Positions 49,733 to 59,844 are shown, counted from the first letter of the stretch. The stretch: 64,000 nt of DNA from Photobacterium aquae (GCF_001029445.1 NZ_LDOT01000009.1:1-64000), one strand, 5' to 3'. The notes: generated by a model from the sequence alone, not told the origin. Numbers and translations: made by a program.

Positions 49733-50824
49733 TTATACCGCCGGTTCCAGCAGTGCCACGACGTTGTGGCGGGTCGCGTTAGCTTGGGCCAACAAGGTCG
49801 GTACTGCGTTGTCGATCAGTAACAACGACACGTCTTCCGGCGCCTGCAACCAGCTGGCCTCGATGCTGCCATCGCTGTTGATCACACCAGACTTGGCGGT
49901 AATGCTACGAGAGACCTCTTCCAACTGCTGAACTACAGCCTGCTGCTGTTTCTCGATCTGCGCCAGCGACTGAGCCACCTTCTGCATCATCCGGTCGATA
50001 TCCGCCAGTGCCTTGCGGGTTGACTGCGGCTTGCCGAACTCTAGCTGTTGCGGTTCAACCTGGCCCTTGTCGCGGTTTTCCACCTTGGCCTTGACCGGGC
50101 TGCCCGACGGCAAAACTTGGCCGCCCCCTGACATCCAAACACCACGGCGGATTTCCGGCCATGCCTCTTTCGGGGCCGTAAAAGACAGATCGCCGTAGCG
50201 GTCGACCCCAACCTTGATATCACGCGGAGCAAACGCCTTATCCAGCACTACCGCAATTTCATCCGTCGAATGGTGCGATTCAATCTTGGCGCGCACCGAA
50301 GAAGGTTGGCCTTCCTCAAATTGGAACCGCAAGATCTCGTCTTGCTGACGCATGGTATTCAGACGCATGCCTTTGATCGAGAACTGCTCGGTCTGGGTGT
50401 CACCATCCAACTTAGGGGTCAAATCATGGTGCAACACCGCTTCACCGCCGTAACTGGCTTCTCGGGTCAAACGAACCAGTTTGCCTTTGAGTTGGTGCAA
50501 CGACTGTTGGAGCTGGTCTTTCTTGTTTTCCTGCGCGTTCAGCGAACGGCGAGCCATGTTACGCAACTGACCCAACAAGCTGTTAGCTTCTTTGAGTGCC
50601 TGCATGGCACTTTCGGCCTGAGCGGCCTGACGGTGGGCGCGAGAGGTTTGCACCAGCATACTGGATGTATGCTGGTTGCCGGCTCCCTGACGCCGCGCCG
50701 AATCTTCTTTCTTTTCCACTACCCGCGAAAGCGGAGCAACCGGCTGCTGGCTCGCAACCCGGCCAAGCTGGGTGCTGTCACCACTGCGCAGGGTACCGGT
50801 GCTGGAATTAATATGGTTAACCAA
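49733..50824 (-). CDS. LafW-like flagellin-related hook-associated protein
   Basis: A 363-residue protein between flgL and lafA. Its N-terminal third has a flagellin/FlgL-like amphipathic helix (..AESAMQALKEANSLLGQLRNMARRSLN) and the C-terminal helix again resembles D0/D1 (..VSLLLIDNAVPTLLAQANATRHNVVALL). The middle is unlike flagellin. The lafW gene occupies a similar position in E. coli Flag-2 and Aeromonas lateral clusters, where it is called a hook-associated or flagellin-structural protein of unknown role. Assignment is by position and helical pattern. Confidence 0.55.
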   Translation of the reverse strand: MVNHINSSTGTLRSGDSTQLGRVASQQPVAPLSRVVEKKEDSARRQGAGNQHTSSMLVQTSRAHRQAAQAESAMQALKEANSLLGQLRNMARRSLNAQENKKDQLQQSLHQLKGKLVRLTREASYGGEAVLHHDLTPKLDGDTQTEQFSIKGMRLNTMRQQDEILRFQFEEGQPSSVRAKIESHHSTDEIAVVLDKAFAPRDIKVGVDRYGDLSFTAPKEAWPEIRRGVWMSGGGQVLPSGSPVKAKVENRDKGQVEPQQLEFGKPQSTRKALADIDRMMQKVAQSLAQIEKQQQAVVQQLEEVSRSITAKSGVINSDGSIEASWLQAPEDVSLLLIDNAVPTLLAQANATRHNVVALLEPAV

Positions 50825-50851
50825 AGGTGCCTCGCCTATCTTGCTGTGCGA

Positions 50852-51766
50852 TTACATCAACTTAAACAATGAGAGATTCTGGATCTTGCTGTAGGTCATC
50901 TGAGTTGCCTGCAATGCGGCCATCTGGGTATTGAGATCCAAAATGGCCTCACTGTAATCCAGATCTTTAACCTCGCTGATCATATTCTTATTAAGCAGCT
51001 TGTTGTCCTCATGGGCACCATCAACACGCTCTAGCGAATTCATATGACCACCCACCGCAGTCATCACTTTGTTGACCGAGTTCTGGGTTGATTCAATCGA
51101 ACCTTGGGCACTAGTCACGGCACTCGTCAGGCTGTCACCCGCTACCGCCGGATCGCGCAAATCTGTCACCAACTGATCCAAGGTGTTGAATATATCATCA
51201 CCACCATTAAAAAACATAGAATCAGCAGTCTGGTTAGCAGGTACCGTCATCGATTCGTCAATGCGAACCTCGCGCTGATCACTGTTACCGTTGTAGACAT
51301 ATTTACCTGTCGCCGGATCTTTGGCTATCGGTTGAGTATCGGTCTTGGTGCCAGAGAACATGTAATCACCGTTTGGTGACTTACTGTTGGCAATATCCGT
51401 TAGCTGATCAAGCAAGCCTTCCAGCTCGGTGGCGATCGCCTCGCGGCCTTCCATCGTCGAGTTGCTGGCATTGAGGATACTGTTGGTCAGCTCCTCAACC
51501 CGCAGCAGGGCATTGTTGCTGGCATCAATATTAGATTCAGTTTGAGCCAAATCCCCTTTGAGGTTGGCAATGTTTTTCTGGAACTGGTCAATGGTTGCCT
51601 GTTCGCGGTCCAGCATCATCAGCTGGACCGAACCTAGCGGATCGTCAGATGGCTTGAGCATCTTCTCGCCGCTGTTAAGCTGAATAAAGGCCTTGTTAAC
51701 CCCGGTGGTCGAGGTCTGCATGCTGGTCAGCATGACATCATTAAGTTGGGATGTACTTAGACGCAT
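50852..51766 (-). CDS. flgL: Lateral hook-filament junction protein FlgL
   Basis: Hook-associated protein 3, 304 residues, with flagellin-like N-terminal (MRLSTSQLNDVMLTSMQ..LNSGEKMLKPSDDP) and C-terminal helices (SEAILDLNTQMAALQATQMTYSKIQNLSLF). It lies 12 bases after flgK. Confidence 0.95.
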   Translation of the reverse strand: MRLSTSQLNDVMLTSMQTSTTGVNKAFIQLNSGEKMLKPSDDPLGSVQLMMLDREQATIDQFQKNIANLKGDLAQTESNIDASNNALLRVEELTNSILNASNSTMEGREAIATELEGLLDQLTDIANSKSPNGDYMFSGTKTDTQPIAKDPATGKYVYNGNSDQREVRIDESMTVPANQTADSMFFNGGDDIFNTLDQLVTDLRDPAVAGDSLTSAVTSAQGSIESTQNSVNKVMTAVGGHMNSLERVDGAHEDNKLLNKNMISEVKDLDYSEAILDLNTQMAALQATQMTYSKIQNLSLFKLM

Positions 51767-51778
51767 TGCAGCCTCCCG

Positions 51779-53182
51779 TTAGCGGAACATAGACATAGTA
51801 ACATCGAACAGCTGCTGAGCTGTCGAGATAACCTGGGCATTAGCCTGGTACATCTGGGTATACACCATGATGTTGGCTGCTTCCTCGTCAAGGTTCACCC
51901 CGGCAATCGCATCGCGGTCACCCTGAGCCTGCTTGACCAACGACTCTGACGACTTGGCATCCGCCTCAAGCTGGGCGGTCTTGATCGCCCAGTCACCGAC
52001 TAGGCCTGTGTAACCTTCGTAAATCGACTTGCCGTTCAGGCGACCAACCGCATCACCGTACTTCTCCTGCTCTTCAGCAGTCAGTTTGGTCAAGTCAACG
52101 TTCACCGATGAATTGCGCAGATCATTAAGCGCTTCAAGGTTTTCGCTGTTACCCGGTTCATCGGCTTTTGACGAGAACGCCAATTTCTTCGGATCATCCA
52201 CCAGCAAAGTCAGGTTCTTGGCCGCACCGTCAATCGAATCAACACCACCGAACACCGCTTCGCCAGCATCACCGTTCAAATCGAAGCCCTTGGTGTGAGT
52301 TTCATTGAACTGGGTGGCAAAGTTATAGGCCATTACATCCAGCTGGCGCTGGAGATCTTTCAGCTCACCATCACGGTAATTCATCAGGCCGCCGATGGTA
52401 CCACCTAGGTTATCGTCGATCGCCAGTTCTGAATTACCACGCTGCAAAGTCAAAGTACCATCGCTACTTTTCTTTAGCTGGCTGGCACTGGTGCCGTTCA
52501 CCAATGGCTGGCCACGATCGAGCATCAGGCTCACGGTACCGTCATCATTGTAGGTAGTGTTGACATCCATCATGCCGGAAAGCTGCTTGATCGCCTCGTC
52601 ACGGGTATCCAGCAAGCTGCTGACATCCTTGCCGCTGGCCGAGTTCGCCTTGATGCTTTCGTTGAGGCTAGCGATGCTGGCCATCAGCGTATTAGCGTCA
52701 GAGATAGAGGCATCCAGCTGACCATTGACCTGATCGGCTTGGTTTTCCAACTGGCTGCTCAGGTTATTGAAACGCTGAACCATAGACTGGCTCTGGCTGA
52801 TAATACTCTGGCGGTGGGCAATGTCCTGCGGGGCTGTCGATGCTTCACCCAGTGCCGCATAGAAACGGTCAAGACCCGTGTTGACACTGGTGCTGTCGCT
52901 GTTGAGCAGCGATTCGGCCTTCTGCATGTACTGCGAGCTGATGGAGTTGTAGCCCCACGAACCGCGCTGCTTGTAAATCTGCTGGTTAAGGTAGTTGTCA
53001 GCCATGCGCTCGACGCTCGTCACGCCGACACCAGCGCCCATGCTACCGCTGACCTGAGCACCAAAACCGACCCGCTGACGGCTGTAACCCGGGGTCAGGA
53101 CGTTGGTGGTGTTGTGGGCGGTCACAGACAGCCCCGCGTTGGATGCATTCAGGCCGGACAATCCGATATTAATTAGACTCAT
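51779..53182 (-). CDS. flgK: Lateral hook-filament junction protein FlgK
   Basis: Hook-associated protein 1, 467 residues, with N-terminal rod-type motif (INIGLSGLNASNAGLSVTAHNTTN) and C-terminal (DEEAANIMVYTQMYQANAQVISTAQQLFD). Its ATG overlaps the flgJ stop (ATGA), implying translational coupling. Confidence 0.96.
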   Translation of the reverse strand: MSLINIGLSGLNASNAGLSVTAHNTTNVLTPGYSRQRVGFGAQVSGSMGAGVGVTSVERMADNYLNQQIYKQRGSWGYNSISSQYMQKAESLLNSDSTSVNTGLDRFYAALGEASTAPQDIAHRQSIISQSQSMVQRFNNLSSQLENQADQVNGQLDASISDANTLMASIASLNESIKANSASGKDVSSLLDTRDEAIKQLSGMMDVNTTYNDDGTVSLMLDRGQPLVNGTSASQLKKSSDGTLTLQRGNSELAIDDNLGGTIGGLMNYRDGELKDLQRQLDVMAYNFATQFNETHTKGFDLNGDAGEAVFGGVDSIDGAAKNLTLLVDDPKKLAFSSKADEPGNSENLEALNDLRNSSVNVDLTKLTAEEQEKYGDAVGRLNGKSIYEGYTGLVGDWAIKTAQLEADAKSSESLVKQAQGDRDAIAGVNLDEEAANIMVYTQMYQANAQVISTAQQLFDVTMSMFR

Positions 53183-53688
53183 TGTTCTTCTGGATCACCT
53201 AGGTTATTGATGTGCTCAGCCAGCGGGCCAGCCGACAGCGCCCAGTTTTGCACTGGGCTGAAAGGATGTCGGGCGACCGGCGTCTGCGCCAAGCTGTTTT
53301 CAGCTTGCGGCGCCAAGGCTGTTCCTTGTCCAGTAATAGCGACCAATTGCGACTGCGGCTTAAATGCTTCGTGGTGCCCAAGTTGCTTAACTAGCATATC
53401 TGAAATGCCTAGGCTCTTCTGGCGACTCATTTCTATCGCTAGCTGGCTGTCATACATCGAACGGTAGAACTGCTGCTGGCGGCTGTTGAACGGGTTGTCG
53501 TCGCTCTCGTCCTGCAAGGCCTCGCTGGCCTGCCGCATGTGTTTGAGCACGCTTTGCAAGAACACCGCCTCAAACTGTTCGGCCGCCTGCTCTAGCGCCT
53601 GCTGCTGATCCGGATTGCTCTTGATCGCCTGCAGGCTCGACATATCGTTGTAGAGGGGGGAGTGGTTCTCAAATTCAGATACTTTCAT
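53179..53688 (-). CDS. flgJ: Single-domain FlgJ (rod-binding only)
   Basis: 169 residues. The rod-binding N-terminal domain is present (ALEQAAEQFEAVFLQSVLKHMRQASEAL, then FYRSMYDSQLAIEMS). The C-terminal muramidase domain of enteric FlgJ (about 313 residues) is missing; instead there is a short Pro/Gln-rich tail. A separate peptidoglycan hydrolase must open the wall for the lateral rod. Confidence 0.93.
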   Translation of the reverse strand: MKVSEFENHSPLYNDMSSLQAIKSNPDQQQALEQAAEQFEAVFLQSVLKHMRQASEALQDESDDNPFNSRQQQFYRSMYDSQLAIEMSRQKSLGISDMLVKQLGHHEAFKPQSQLVAITGQGTALAPQAENSLAQTPVARHPFSPVQNWALSAGPLAEHINNLGDPEEQ

Positions 53689-53700
53689 CCCGTTGGCTCC

Positions 53701-54807
53701 TTACAGCACAATGAGTTCGCCCTCAAGGGCTCCGGCTTCGTCCAAGGCGATCAGAATCGACATCAAGTCGGTCGGCGATGCCCCCAAACTGTTAACGGCA
53801 TTAACAATGGTCTGCAGCGAGGTCGTGCCTTCGCTCTGCGGCCAGATAAACACCTTACCGCGCTCTTCATCGATACTCACATCCGACTCAGGCGTGACAG
53901 TTGTATTGCCGCGACCAAACGCATTTGGCTGGCTCACGTTGGATTTCTCCATCACGCTAACTGTCAGGTTACCGTGGCTGACCGCTGCGGTATGCACGCG
54001 CACTTCCTTGCCGACAACAATGGTACCGGTCCGGGAGTTGAACACGACCTTGTCATATTCCTTATGCGGTACGATATCAACATCCTCCAGCATCGCCAGA
54101 AAAGCAACGCGCTGGCTCGATTCATGCGGTGCCAGAACTTTGATTCGAGCATGGCTTTCTGCTGTTGCGACACCAGGGCCAAACAATGTGTTAATTTCAC
54201 GCTCGATTTTACGCGCCGTGCCAAAATCCGGGTCTTTGAGGTTCAGAACCAGTTCCGAAGAAGTTTGGAATGATGACGGGATCTCACGCTCAATGATTGC
54301 GCCGTTTGGGATCAGGCCCGCGGTAGGAATGTTAATTGTCACACCGCTGCCGCTGCTGCCCTGGGCGTTCACACCGCCTACCACCAGATTACCTTGGGCC
54401 ATCGCATACACTTGGCCGTCGACACCTTTTAGCGGCGTCAGCAACAAGGTGCCGCCACGCAAGCTCTTGGCATCACCAATTGACGATACTGTAATATCCA
54501 GCGTCTGGCCCCTGCCCGCCAAGGCTGGCAAGGTGGCATGTACCGCTACCGCAGCCACGTTCTTCAGCTTGGGATCGTCTTTCGCCCCAAGCTGAACACC
54601 AAACTGGCTCAGCATGTTCTTGACCGACTGCGAGGTAAACTTAGTCTGGCTCTTGTCACCGGTACCACTCAGGCCCACCACCAGGCCGTAGCCCACTAGT
54701 TGGTTCTCCCGTACCCCTTGGATATCAACCAGACTCAGCAATGGGCGGGCTGCGGTCATAGCCGGGCTGACCAGCAATGTCAGCGCGAGCAATAGTGTCT
54801 TTTTCAT
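53701..54807 (-). CDS. flgI: Lateral P-ring protein FlgI
   Basis: The periplasmic ring protein of the basal body. The signal peptide [20 protein letters not shown] begins at 54807, where the ATG overlaps the flgH stop (TGATG); a longer in-frame start at 54822 is less likely. 368 residues; [27 protein letters not shown] is the family signature. Confidence 0.95.
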   Translation of the reverse strand: MKKTLLLALTLLVSPAMTAARPLLSLVDIQGVRENQLVGYGLVVGLSGTGDKSQTKFTSQSVKNMLSQFGVQLGAKDDPKLKNVAAVAVHATLPALAGRGQTLDITVSSIGDAKSLRGGTLLLTPLKGVDGQVYAMAQGNLVVGGVNAQGSSGSGVTINIPTAGLIPNGAIIEREIPSSFQTSSELVLNLKDPDFGTARKIEREINTLFGPGVATAESHARIKVLAPHESSQRVAFLAMLEDVDIVPHKEYDKVVFNSRTGTIVVGKEVRVHTAAVSHGNLTVSVMEKSNVSQPNAFGRGNTTVTPESDVSIDEERGKVFIWPQSEGTTSLQTIVNAVNSLGASPTDLMSILIALDEAGALEGELIVL

Positions 54808-55469
54808 CAAATTGGGAACCATGAACTGTTAAAGAACCGCGACAACCAGCCTGCCTCGTTGGCACTGGCCAAGGCACCACGGCCTGAATAGGTAATGCGC
54901 GCATCGCCAAGGCGCTGGGATGATACCCGGTTGGTGCCGTCAATATCATCAACACGCACCAATCCCGACAGGCGGATAAACTCATTGCCTTGGTTTAGCT
55001 TGAGCCATTTCTCGCCGCGAATACGCAGCACGCCGTTCGGCAGCACTTCCTGCACCATCACGGTGATATTGCCGCTCAGCGAGTTCTGCTGGGAGCTCGA
55101 TGAAGAACCGGCAAAATCCCGCTCGGCATCAAGCGCCATCTGGCCTTTAGGGTAAAGCGTACCAGCCAGTGTCGGTGCCGATACCCCTACGCTGCTGGTT
55201 TTGCCGAAGCTGGTACCAGCCTGCTTGCTTGAACGGGTCTGCTCGTTAAGCTCAACCGTCAGGATATCGCCGATACGGAATGCACGACGATCCTGAAACA
55301 GCGCCATCCCGTAGTTGGCACTGAACAAACTGCCGTCAGGGTCAACCTTGTATGCTGGAAAAGCCATATCAACTTCATGCTCTTCCGGCTGGCTGTCTAC
55401 AATTTCCGATACTGGGGCAATACAGCCAGACAAAAGCATCGCGAGCGCCAGTAGTAAAATCTGTCTCAT
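54807..55469 (-). CDS. flgH: Lateral L-ring lipoprotein FlgH
   Basis: The outer-membrane L-ring subunit, a lipoprotein with lipobox LLSG-C near residue 16. The start is ATG 55469 ([15 protein letters not shown]) with AGGGG upstream; the longer frame from 55541 overlaps flgG and lacks a signal. 220 residues; the [21 protein letters not shown] core is typical. Confidence 0.94.
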   Translation of the reverse strand: MRQILLLALAMLLSGCIAPVSEIVDSQPEEHEVDMAFPAYKVDPDGSLFSANYGMALFQDRRAFRIGDILTVELNEQTRSSKQAGTSFGKTSSVGVSAPTLAGTLYPKGQMALDAERDFAGSSSSSQQNSLSGNITVMVQEVLPNGVLRIRGEKWLKLNQGNEFIRLSGLVRVDDIDGTNRVSSQRLGDARITYSGRGALASANEAGWLSRFFNSSWFPI

Positions 55470-55482
55470 ATTGCCCCTGCTA

Positions 55483-56268
55483 TTACATTGACTGGCTGAC
55501 AAACTGCAGCATCTGATCCGCGCTTGATACCACTTTGGCATTCATCTCGTAGGCACGCTGGGTCGTGATCATATTGACCATCTCTTCCACCACGCTCACG
55601 TTAGAACCTTCCAGGGTATGCTGGCTGATCGCACCAATGCCGTCTTCACCGGCAACGCCCTCGATCGCCGCACCTGACGAACCTGTTTCGCTAAACAAGT
55701 TACCGCCTAAAGCTTCTAGGCCTGACGGGTTGGCGAAGTTCACCACAGTGATCTGGCCAATTTCCTCAGGATCTGTATTACCCTGAGTGGTAATGGTAAC
55801 CATACCGTCGCTACCGACCGTAAACGTCTTGGCATTGGCTGGCACTTCGATACCCGGGATCAGCGGCATACCCTGGGCATTCACCAGCGCGCCTTCTGAG
55901 TTGCGGTGGAACTGGCCGTTACGGGTATAGCCCGTCGTGCCATCAGGAAGTTCTACCTGGAAGAAACCCTGACCCATAATTGCCAAGTCCATTGCTTCCT
56001 GAGTGTTCTGGTAAGCGCCGGTCTTCATCAGCTTCTGAGTACCCACGACCCGGACACCGTTACCCAGCTGAAGGCCACCCGGCACTTCGTTCTGCTGGTC
56101 GGCCATCGAACCCGGCTGCTTCTTCATCTGGTAGAACAGATCTTCAAATACCGCACGGTCTTGCTTGAAGCCAACCGTGTTGACGTTAGCCAGGTTGTTC
56201 GAAATAACCTGCATTTGGGTATCTTGCGCTGCAAGACCCGTCTTACTTACCCATAATGCTGGGTGCAT
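55483..56268 (-). CDS. flgG: Lateral distal rod protein FlgG
   Basis: 261 residues from ATG 56268, which has AGGAG seven bases upstream. It has the N-terminal ALWVSKTGLAAQDTQMQVISNNLANVNTVGFK motif and a C-terminal NMITTQRAYEMNAKVV motif shared by rod/hook proteins. It builds the distal rod that passes the P and L rings. Confidence 0.95.
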   Translation of the reverse strand: MHPALWVSKTGLAAQDTQMQVISNNLANVNTVGFKQDRAVFEDLFYQMKKQPGSMADQQNEVPGGLQLGNGVRVVGTQKLMKTGAYQNTQEAMDLAIMGQGFFQVELPDGTTGYTRNGQFHRNSEGALVNAQGMPLIPGIEVPANAKTFTVGSDGMVTITTQGNTDPEEIGQITVVNFANPSGLEALGGNLFSETGSSGAAIEGVAGEDGIGAISQHTLEGSNVSVVEEMVNMITTQRAYEMNAKVVSSADQMLQFVSQSM

Positions 56269-56330
56269 AGTGAAACTCCTAATAAGACAGCAGCAGGCGA
56301 ACCTGCTGCTGGACATTCCCGCAACAACGG

Positions 56331-57062
56331 TTAGCTGCCACGAATAATTCTATTACCGGCGGTTGCCAGCTCTTCAGCCGTTTTCATCATCTTGACTTGG
56401 AATTCGAAGTTCCGAGACAACGTGATATTGCTGACCAACGCATCAATCGCATTGACGTTACTGCTCTCTTGGTAACCCGAGGCAACCGTCACCGTATCAT
56501 CGGCATCGGCGTTGCCCTGGCCAGCGAGACGGAACAAGCCGTCTTCCGCCTTGTACAGGTTGCCAGCATCCGGCTTGACCAGCTTGAGGCGATCAACTTC
56601 CTGCACCAAGCCACCGCCCTGCGGGACGATGGAAATCGTGCCATCGCTACCCACGTCTAGGTGAGCAAACTCCGGCAGAACAATCGGCCCACCAGTACCC
56701 ATCACTGGACGGTTACCTAGCATCAGCTCGCGATCGGCAGTCAGGTGGAAATTACCCGCCCGAGTATATGCCTCGTCATTCTCGCCAGCCTGTACCGCAA
56801 AGAAACCCTGACCGCGAATGGCCATATCAAACGGGTTATCAGTACGCTGCAAGGTACCTTCCGAGAAGTCCGTACCACCGGCACGGGCTGCCACCAAAGC
56901 TCGGGTATCAAACCCTTCGCCGTGAACCTCTACCGTATCGGCATGTTCGATATCAGCACGGAACCCCGGCGTATTAACGTTGGCAAGGTTGTTGGCGTGA
57001 ACCTGCTGCGCCATCATGGTGCGGCTGGCACCCGACATCGCAGTAAAGATCATCTTATCCAT
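56331..57062 (-). CDS. flgF: Lateral proximal rod protein FlgF
   Basis: 243 residues with the rod signature (MSGASRTMMAQQVHANNLANVNTPGFRAD) and the C-terminal NITLSRNFEFQVKMM stretch. It lies between flgE and flgG in the standard order. Confidence 0.95.
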   Translation of the reverse strand: MDKMIFTAMSGASRTMMAQQVHANNLANVNTPGFRADIEHADTVEVHGEGFDTRALVAARAGGTDFSEGTLQRTDNPFDMAIRGQGFFAVQAGENDEAYTRAGNFHLTADRELMLGNRPVMGTGGPIVLPEFAHLDVGSDGTISIVPQGGGLVQEVDRLKLVKPDAGNLYKAEDGLFRLAGQGNADADDTVTVASGYQESSNVNAIDALVSNITLSRNFEFQVKMMKTAEELATAGNRIIRGS

Positions 57063-57071
57063 CGGCTAGCC

Positions 57072-58283
57072 TTACAGGTTCTGGAACAGGATCTGAGTCA
57101 TTTCCTGCGATACCTGAATGGTCTTTGCGTTGGCCTGGTAGTTACTCTGGGCCGACATCAAGCCAACCATCTCGCTGGTCAGATCCACGTTGGAGTTCTC
57201 GTACATACCGGTACGCAGTGCACCTAACTGACCCGTACCCGGCGCACCTGTCAGTGGAGCACCCGATGCAAACGTCTGGGTCCATGCGGTACCGCCCGCC
57301 TGCTGCAAACCTTCCTGATTAGGGAAGCGCGCAAGGGCAATCTGGCCTTGTTGTTCAGTCTGGCCGTTCGAGTAACGGGTATACACAGAACCATCAGTGT
57401 CGAAGTACCAACCCGCAAGTTTACCCGGTGCATAACCGTTCTGGGTGTTCTTGTTCACGGTGAACTCACTACCAAACTGAGTAACATCATCAACATGCAA
57501 CTTCATCGCCAGTTCGCCCGCACCGTTTTTCGGTTTGAAGGAAACCGCCATATCATTGCTGCTGGTCAGCTTACCGTCTTTATCAAACGTCAACGAAGCC
57601 TTACCGTCAGTAGGTGCTGTTGGTTTTTCGCCATCAACACGGTAGTGCACATCCCACTGATTCTCGCCGGTCTTGACGTAGTACTGGGTCATCTCATGCT
57701 CGCCACCTAATGAGTCGTAAACGGTAGTGGTAGAGCTAGAGGTGAACGTTGTCGGGTCTTCTGGGTCGAACGGCGATTTAGCCTGATCGATAACCGCCGA
57801 CGTCGCATCCAGGTTCAGGCCCAGCTGAATATCGCTACTTGGCTTGGCTGGCATATCACCGGTTCCGATTTGCAAGTCACTCAACGAACCTGTCTGCAGG
57901 TTGCCGGTGGCAGTTACGCCATAGCCTTGCAGACGGCTGCCGTCGCTGGCTACCAGGTAACCATCGGCATCCATGCTGAACACACCGTTACGGGTATACA
58001 TGTTCTGGCCGTTAGCCTTAACCATGAAAAAGCCCTCGCCGTTGATCGCAAGGTCACCGTTACGGCCGGTCGGGGTCGTGGTACCGGTAACGAAACTTTG
58101 ACGAACCGCAGAAACCTCAACACCGTTCATCTGGCCACCGCCGAACTCCGGCGCGTAGATATCCTGAAATTCGGTACGTGACGACTTGTAGCCCGCTGTA
58201 TTCACGTTGGCGATGTTGTGGCTGATGGTGTTCATCTGCTCACTGGTAGCGCGCAGGCCGCTCAGGCCGACATTAATAGACAT
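57072..58283 (-). CDS. flgE: Lateral hook protein FlgE
   Basis: 403 residues. It has the N-terminal motif INVGLSGLRATSEQMNTISHNIANVNTAGYK, central beta-rich domains, and the C-terminal MVGLMSAQSNYQANAKTIQ. It forms the flexible hook. Confidence 0.96.
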   Translation of the reverse strand: MSINVGLSGLRATSEQMNTISHNIANVNTAGYKSSRTEFQDIYAPEFGGGQMNGVEVSAVRQSFVTGTTTPTGRNGDLAINGEGFFMVKANGQNMYTRNGVFSMDADGYLVASDGSRLQGYGVTATGNLQTGSLSDLQIGTGDMPAKPSSDIQLGLNLDATSAVIDQAKSPFDPEDPTTFTSSSTTTVYDSLGGEHEMTQYYVKTGENQWDVHYRVDGEKPTAPTDGKASLTFDKDGKLTSSNDMAVSFKPKNGAGELAMKLHVDDVTQFGSEFTVNKNTQNGYAPGKLAGWYFDTDGSVYTRYSNGQTEQQGQIALARFPNQEGLQQAGGTAWTQTFASGAPLTGAPGTGQLGALRTGMYENSNVDLTSEMVGLMSAQSNYQANAKTIQVSQEMTQILFQNL

Positions 58284-58310
58284 TTGTATGCTCCTTGTTA
58301 TATTTGATTA

Positions 58311-58988
58311 TCAGGCTGTGATTTCGCGCATGTCGTACATCGACATGGTGCCCACGCCTTTCAGGCTAAGCAGAATTGCGCCACCATCGGCAGGAATATT
58401 GACCGACTCAACGTCAGCCGCAATCATCATTTTCTGGGTCCAAGCCTCGTCACCCTTCTCGGCCACGACCTCGAAGGAATACTCGCCACTGCCCAGATCA
58501 TCACCCTCAATCTTGAACTCGGACATACCCGAGCCTTGTGGGCCAAGCTCAATCTTGTCGACCACTTCGCCTTTGTCGTTGTAAACCATCACTGTGGCCT
58601 TATCGACAGGCTTATCGAACTTAACGCGACCTTCCAGCGTCTGGTTCTCGCTCACTTCAAGCTCACCGTTGACTTCCATCAACACCTTCTTGCCAACCAA
58701 GTTGGTCGCCTGAAGCATCTCTACGTTGGTCATGCCGATGTTGAGGTTTGCCAAACCAACCTTGACCCCTTCCAGACTCTCTACCGCCGACATCATCCCC
58801 AACTGGGTCAGGTACTGGGTACCGTCCGTCGGGTTGAGCGGGTTCTGGTTCTTGATCTGAGCCACCATCATGGTCAGAAAACTGTTGCTGGTTGGCACCT
58901 GGCCATTTTGCTTTACATTCTGCTCCGATGCGGTATGCACCGGCTCATGGCTGTACTGGGCCGTTGTTTTTACCTGCGCTAAGCTCAT
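58311..58988 (-). CDS. flgD: Lateral hook cap protein FlgD
   Basis: 225 residues. The scaffold that caps the growing hook. The N-terminal SFLTMMVAQIKNQNPLNPTDGTQYL motif identifies it, followed by an Ig/FlgD-tudor region. It is located between flgC and flgE. Confidence 0.95.
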   Translation of the reverse strand: MSLAQVKTTAQYSHEPVHTASEQNVKQNGQVPTSNSFLTMMVAQIKNQNPLNPTDGTQYLTQLGMMSAVESLEGVKVGLANLNIGMTNVEMLQATNLVGKKVLMEVNGELEVSENQTLEGRVKFDKPVDKATVMVYNDKGEVVDKIELGPQGSGMSEFKIEGDDLGSGEYSFEVVAEKGDEAWTQKMMIAADVESVNIPADGGAILLSLKGVGTMSMYDMREITA

Positions 58989-58996
58989 TGCTTCTC

Positions 58997-59416
58997 CTAG
59001 CTAGTTTGACCAAGGCGCAAAATGCTTTGCTGCATGCTGCGGGCACGGGTCATTACGTCAACGTTTGTCTCAAAGCTACGCGATGCCGCCATCATGTCAG
59101 CCATCTCCTCCACGACATTGACCGTCGAATAGAAGACATAGCCTTCTTTGTCGGCTTTCGGGTGGTTAGGCTCATAGCGGCGGTGCAACGGCTCGTCACT
59201 TTCCACCACCGAATCCACTTTCACCTTGGCGCCCGGCGTACCGTTATCCAAATCCATCATCACGGTCGAGAACACCGGACGCTTGGCGTGATAGCCCTCC
59301 GCGTCAGATCCTGCAACCACATCGGCATTGGCCATATTGCTCGCCACCGTGTTCAAACGGATGGTCTGCGCCGTCATGGCCGAACCGGCAATCTCATAAA
59401 TACTTGAAAATGACAT
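58997..59416 (-). CDS. flgC: Lateral proximal rod protein FlgC
   Basis: 139 residues with the motif IYEIAGSAMTAQTIRLNTVASNMANADV and a C-terminal NVVEEMADMMAASRSFETNVDVM. It starts two bases after flgB. Confidence 0.95.
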   Translation of the reverse strand: MSFSSIYEIAGSAMTAQTIRLNTVASNMANADVVAGSDAEGYHAKRPVFSTVMMDLDNGTPGAKVKVDSVVESDEPLHRRYEPNHPKADKEGYVFYSTVNVVEEMADMMAASRSFETNVDVMTRARSMQQSILRLGQTS

Positions 59417-59418
59417 GC

Positions 59419-59793
59419 TTACTGCCCGTTAATCGCCTTTTTCAGGCCGCTGAGTTTCATATTGAGAAAAGTCATGCTGGTTTCGAATGCCATCGCATTA
59501 CCGGCAAATTCCGCCTGCTCGACACCGAGCTCAACGGTGTTTCCATCCTGTGAAGGCTGCTGCGGCAGCCGGTACATCAATTCGTGTTCCACATTCTGGT
59601 GACGGCGGGCAAGGTGCTTGTGGCGCGATGCCGATGCCGCTTCTTCCATCGCCTGGCTGAAACTGATATCCCGCGCCTTGTAGTGCGGGGTATCCACATT
59701 GGCCAGGTTACTCGCCAACACTTTTGCGCGTTGTGTTCTAAAGGCCAATGTATTAGGGTGTACCCCCAGGGCCTGTTCAAAATCGATTGCCAT
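59419..59793 (-). CDS. flgB: Lateral proximal rod protein FlgB
   Basis: First gene of the flgBCDEFGHIJKL run. ATG 59793 is preferred (GGAGG ten bases upstream), giving 124 residues that begin MAIDFEQALGVHP; a longer in-frame start at 59814 exists. The rod motif VLASNLANVDTPHYKARDI is clear. Confidence 0.94.
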   Translation of the reverse strand: MAIDFEQALGVHPNTLAFRTQRAKVLASNLANVDTPHYKARDISFSQAMEEAASASRHKHLARRHQNVEHELMYRLPQQPSQDGNTVELGVEQAEFAGNAMAFETSMTFLNMKLSGLKKAINGQ

Positions 59794-59828
59794 CAGCTCG
59801 CTGCCTCCAATCATTGAAGGCGGGTTAA

Positions 59829-59844
59829 TGCACTTATCATGCCA
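59829..59844 (-). promoter_or_regulatory. Sigma-54 type promoter of the lateral flgB operon
   Basis: On the minus strand TGGCATG-N4-GTGCA fits the RpoN consensus TGGCACG-N4-TTGCA at 10 of 12 defined positions, with the invariant GG and GC at the right spacing. It lies about 35 bases before the flgB ATG. LafK, a sigma-54 activator, controls such operons in V. parahaemolyticus. Confidence 0.75.

Noticed and set aside
53207..54595. Long plus-strand frames opposite flgJ and flgI (for example 53693-54595)
   Set aside because: They are antisense shadows of well-conserved flagellar genes in a GC-moderate region and have no motif of their own.
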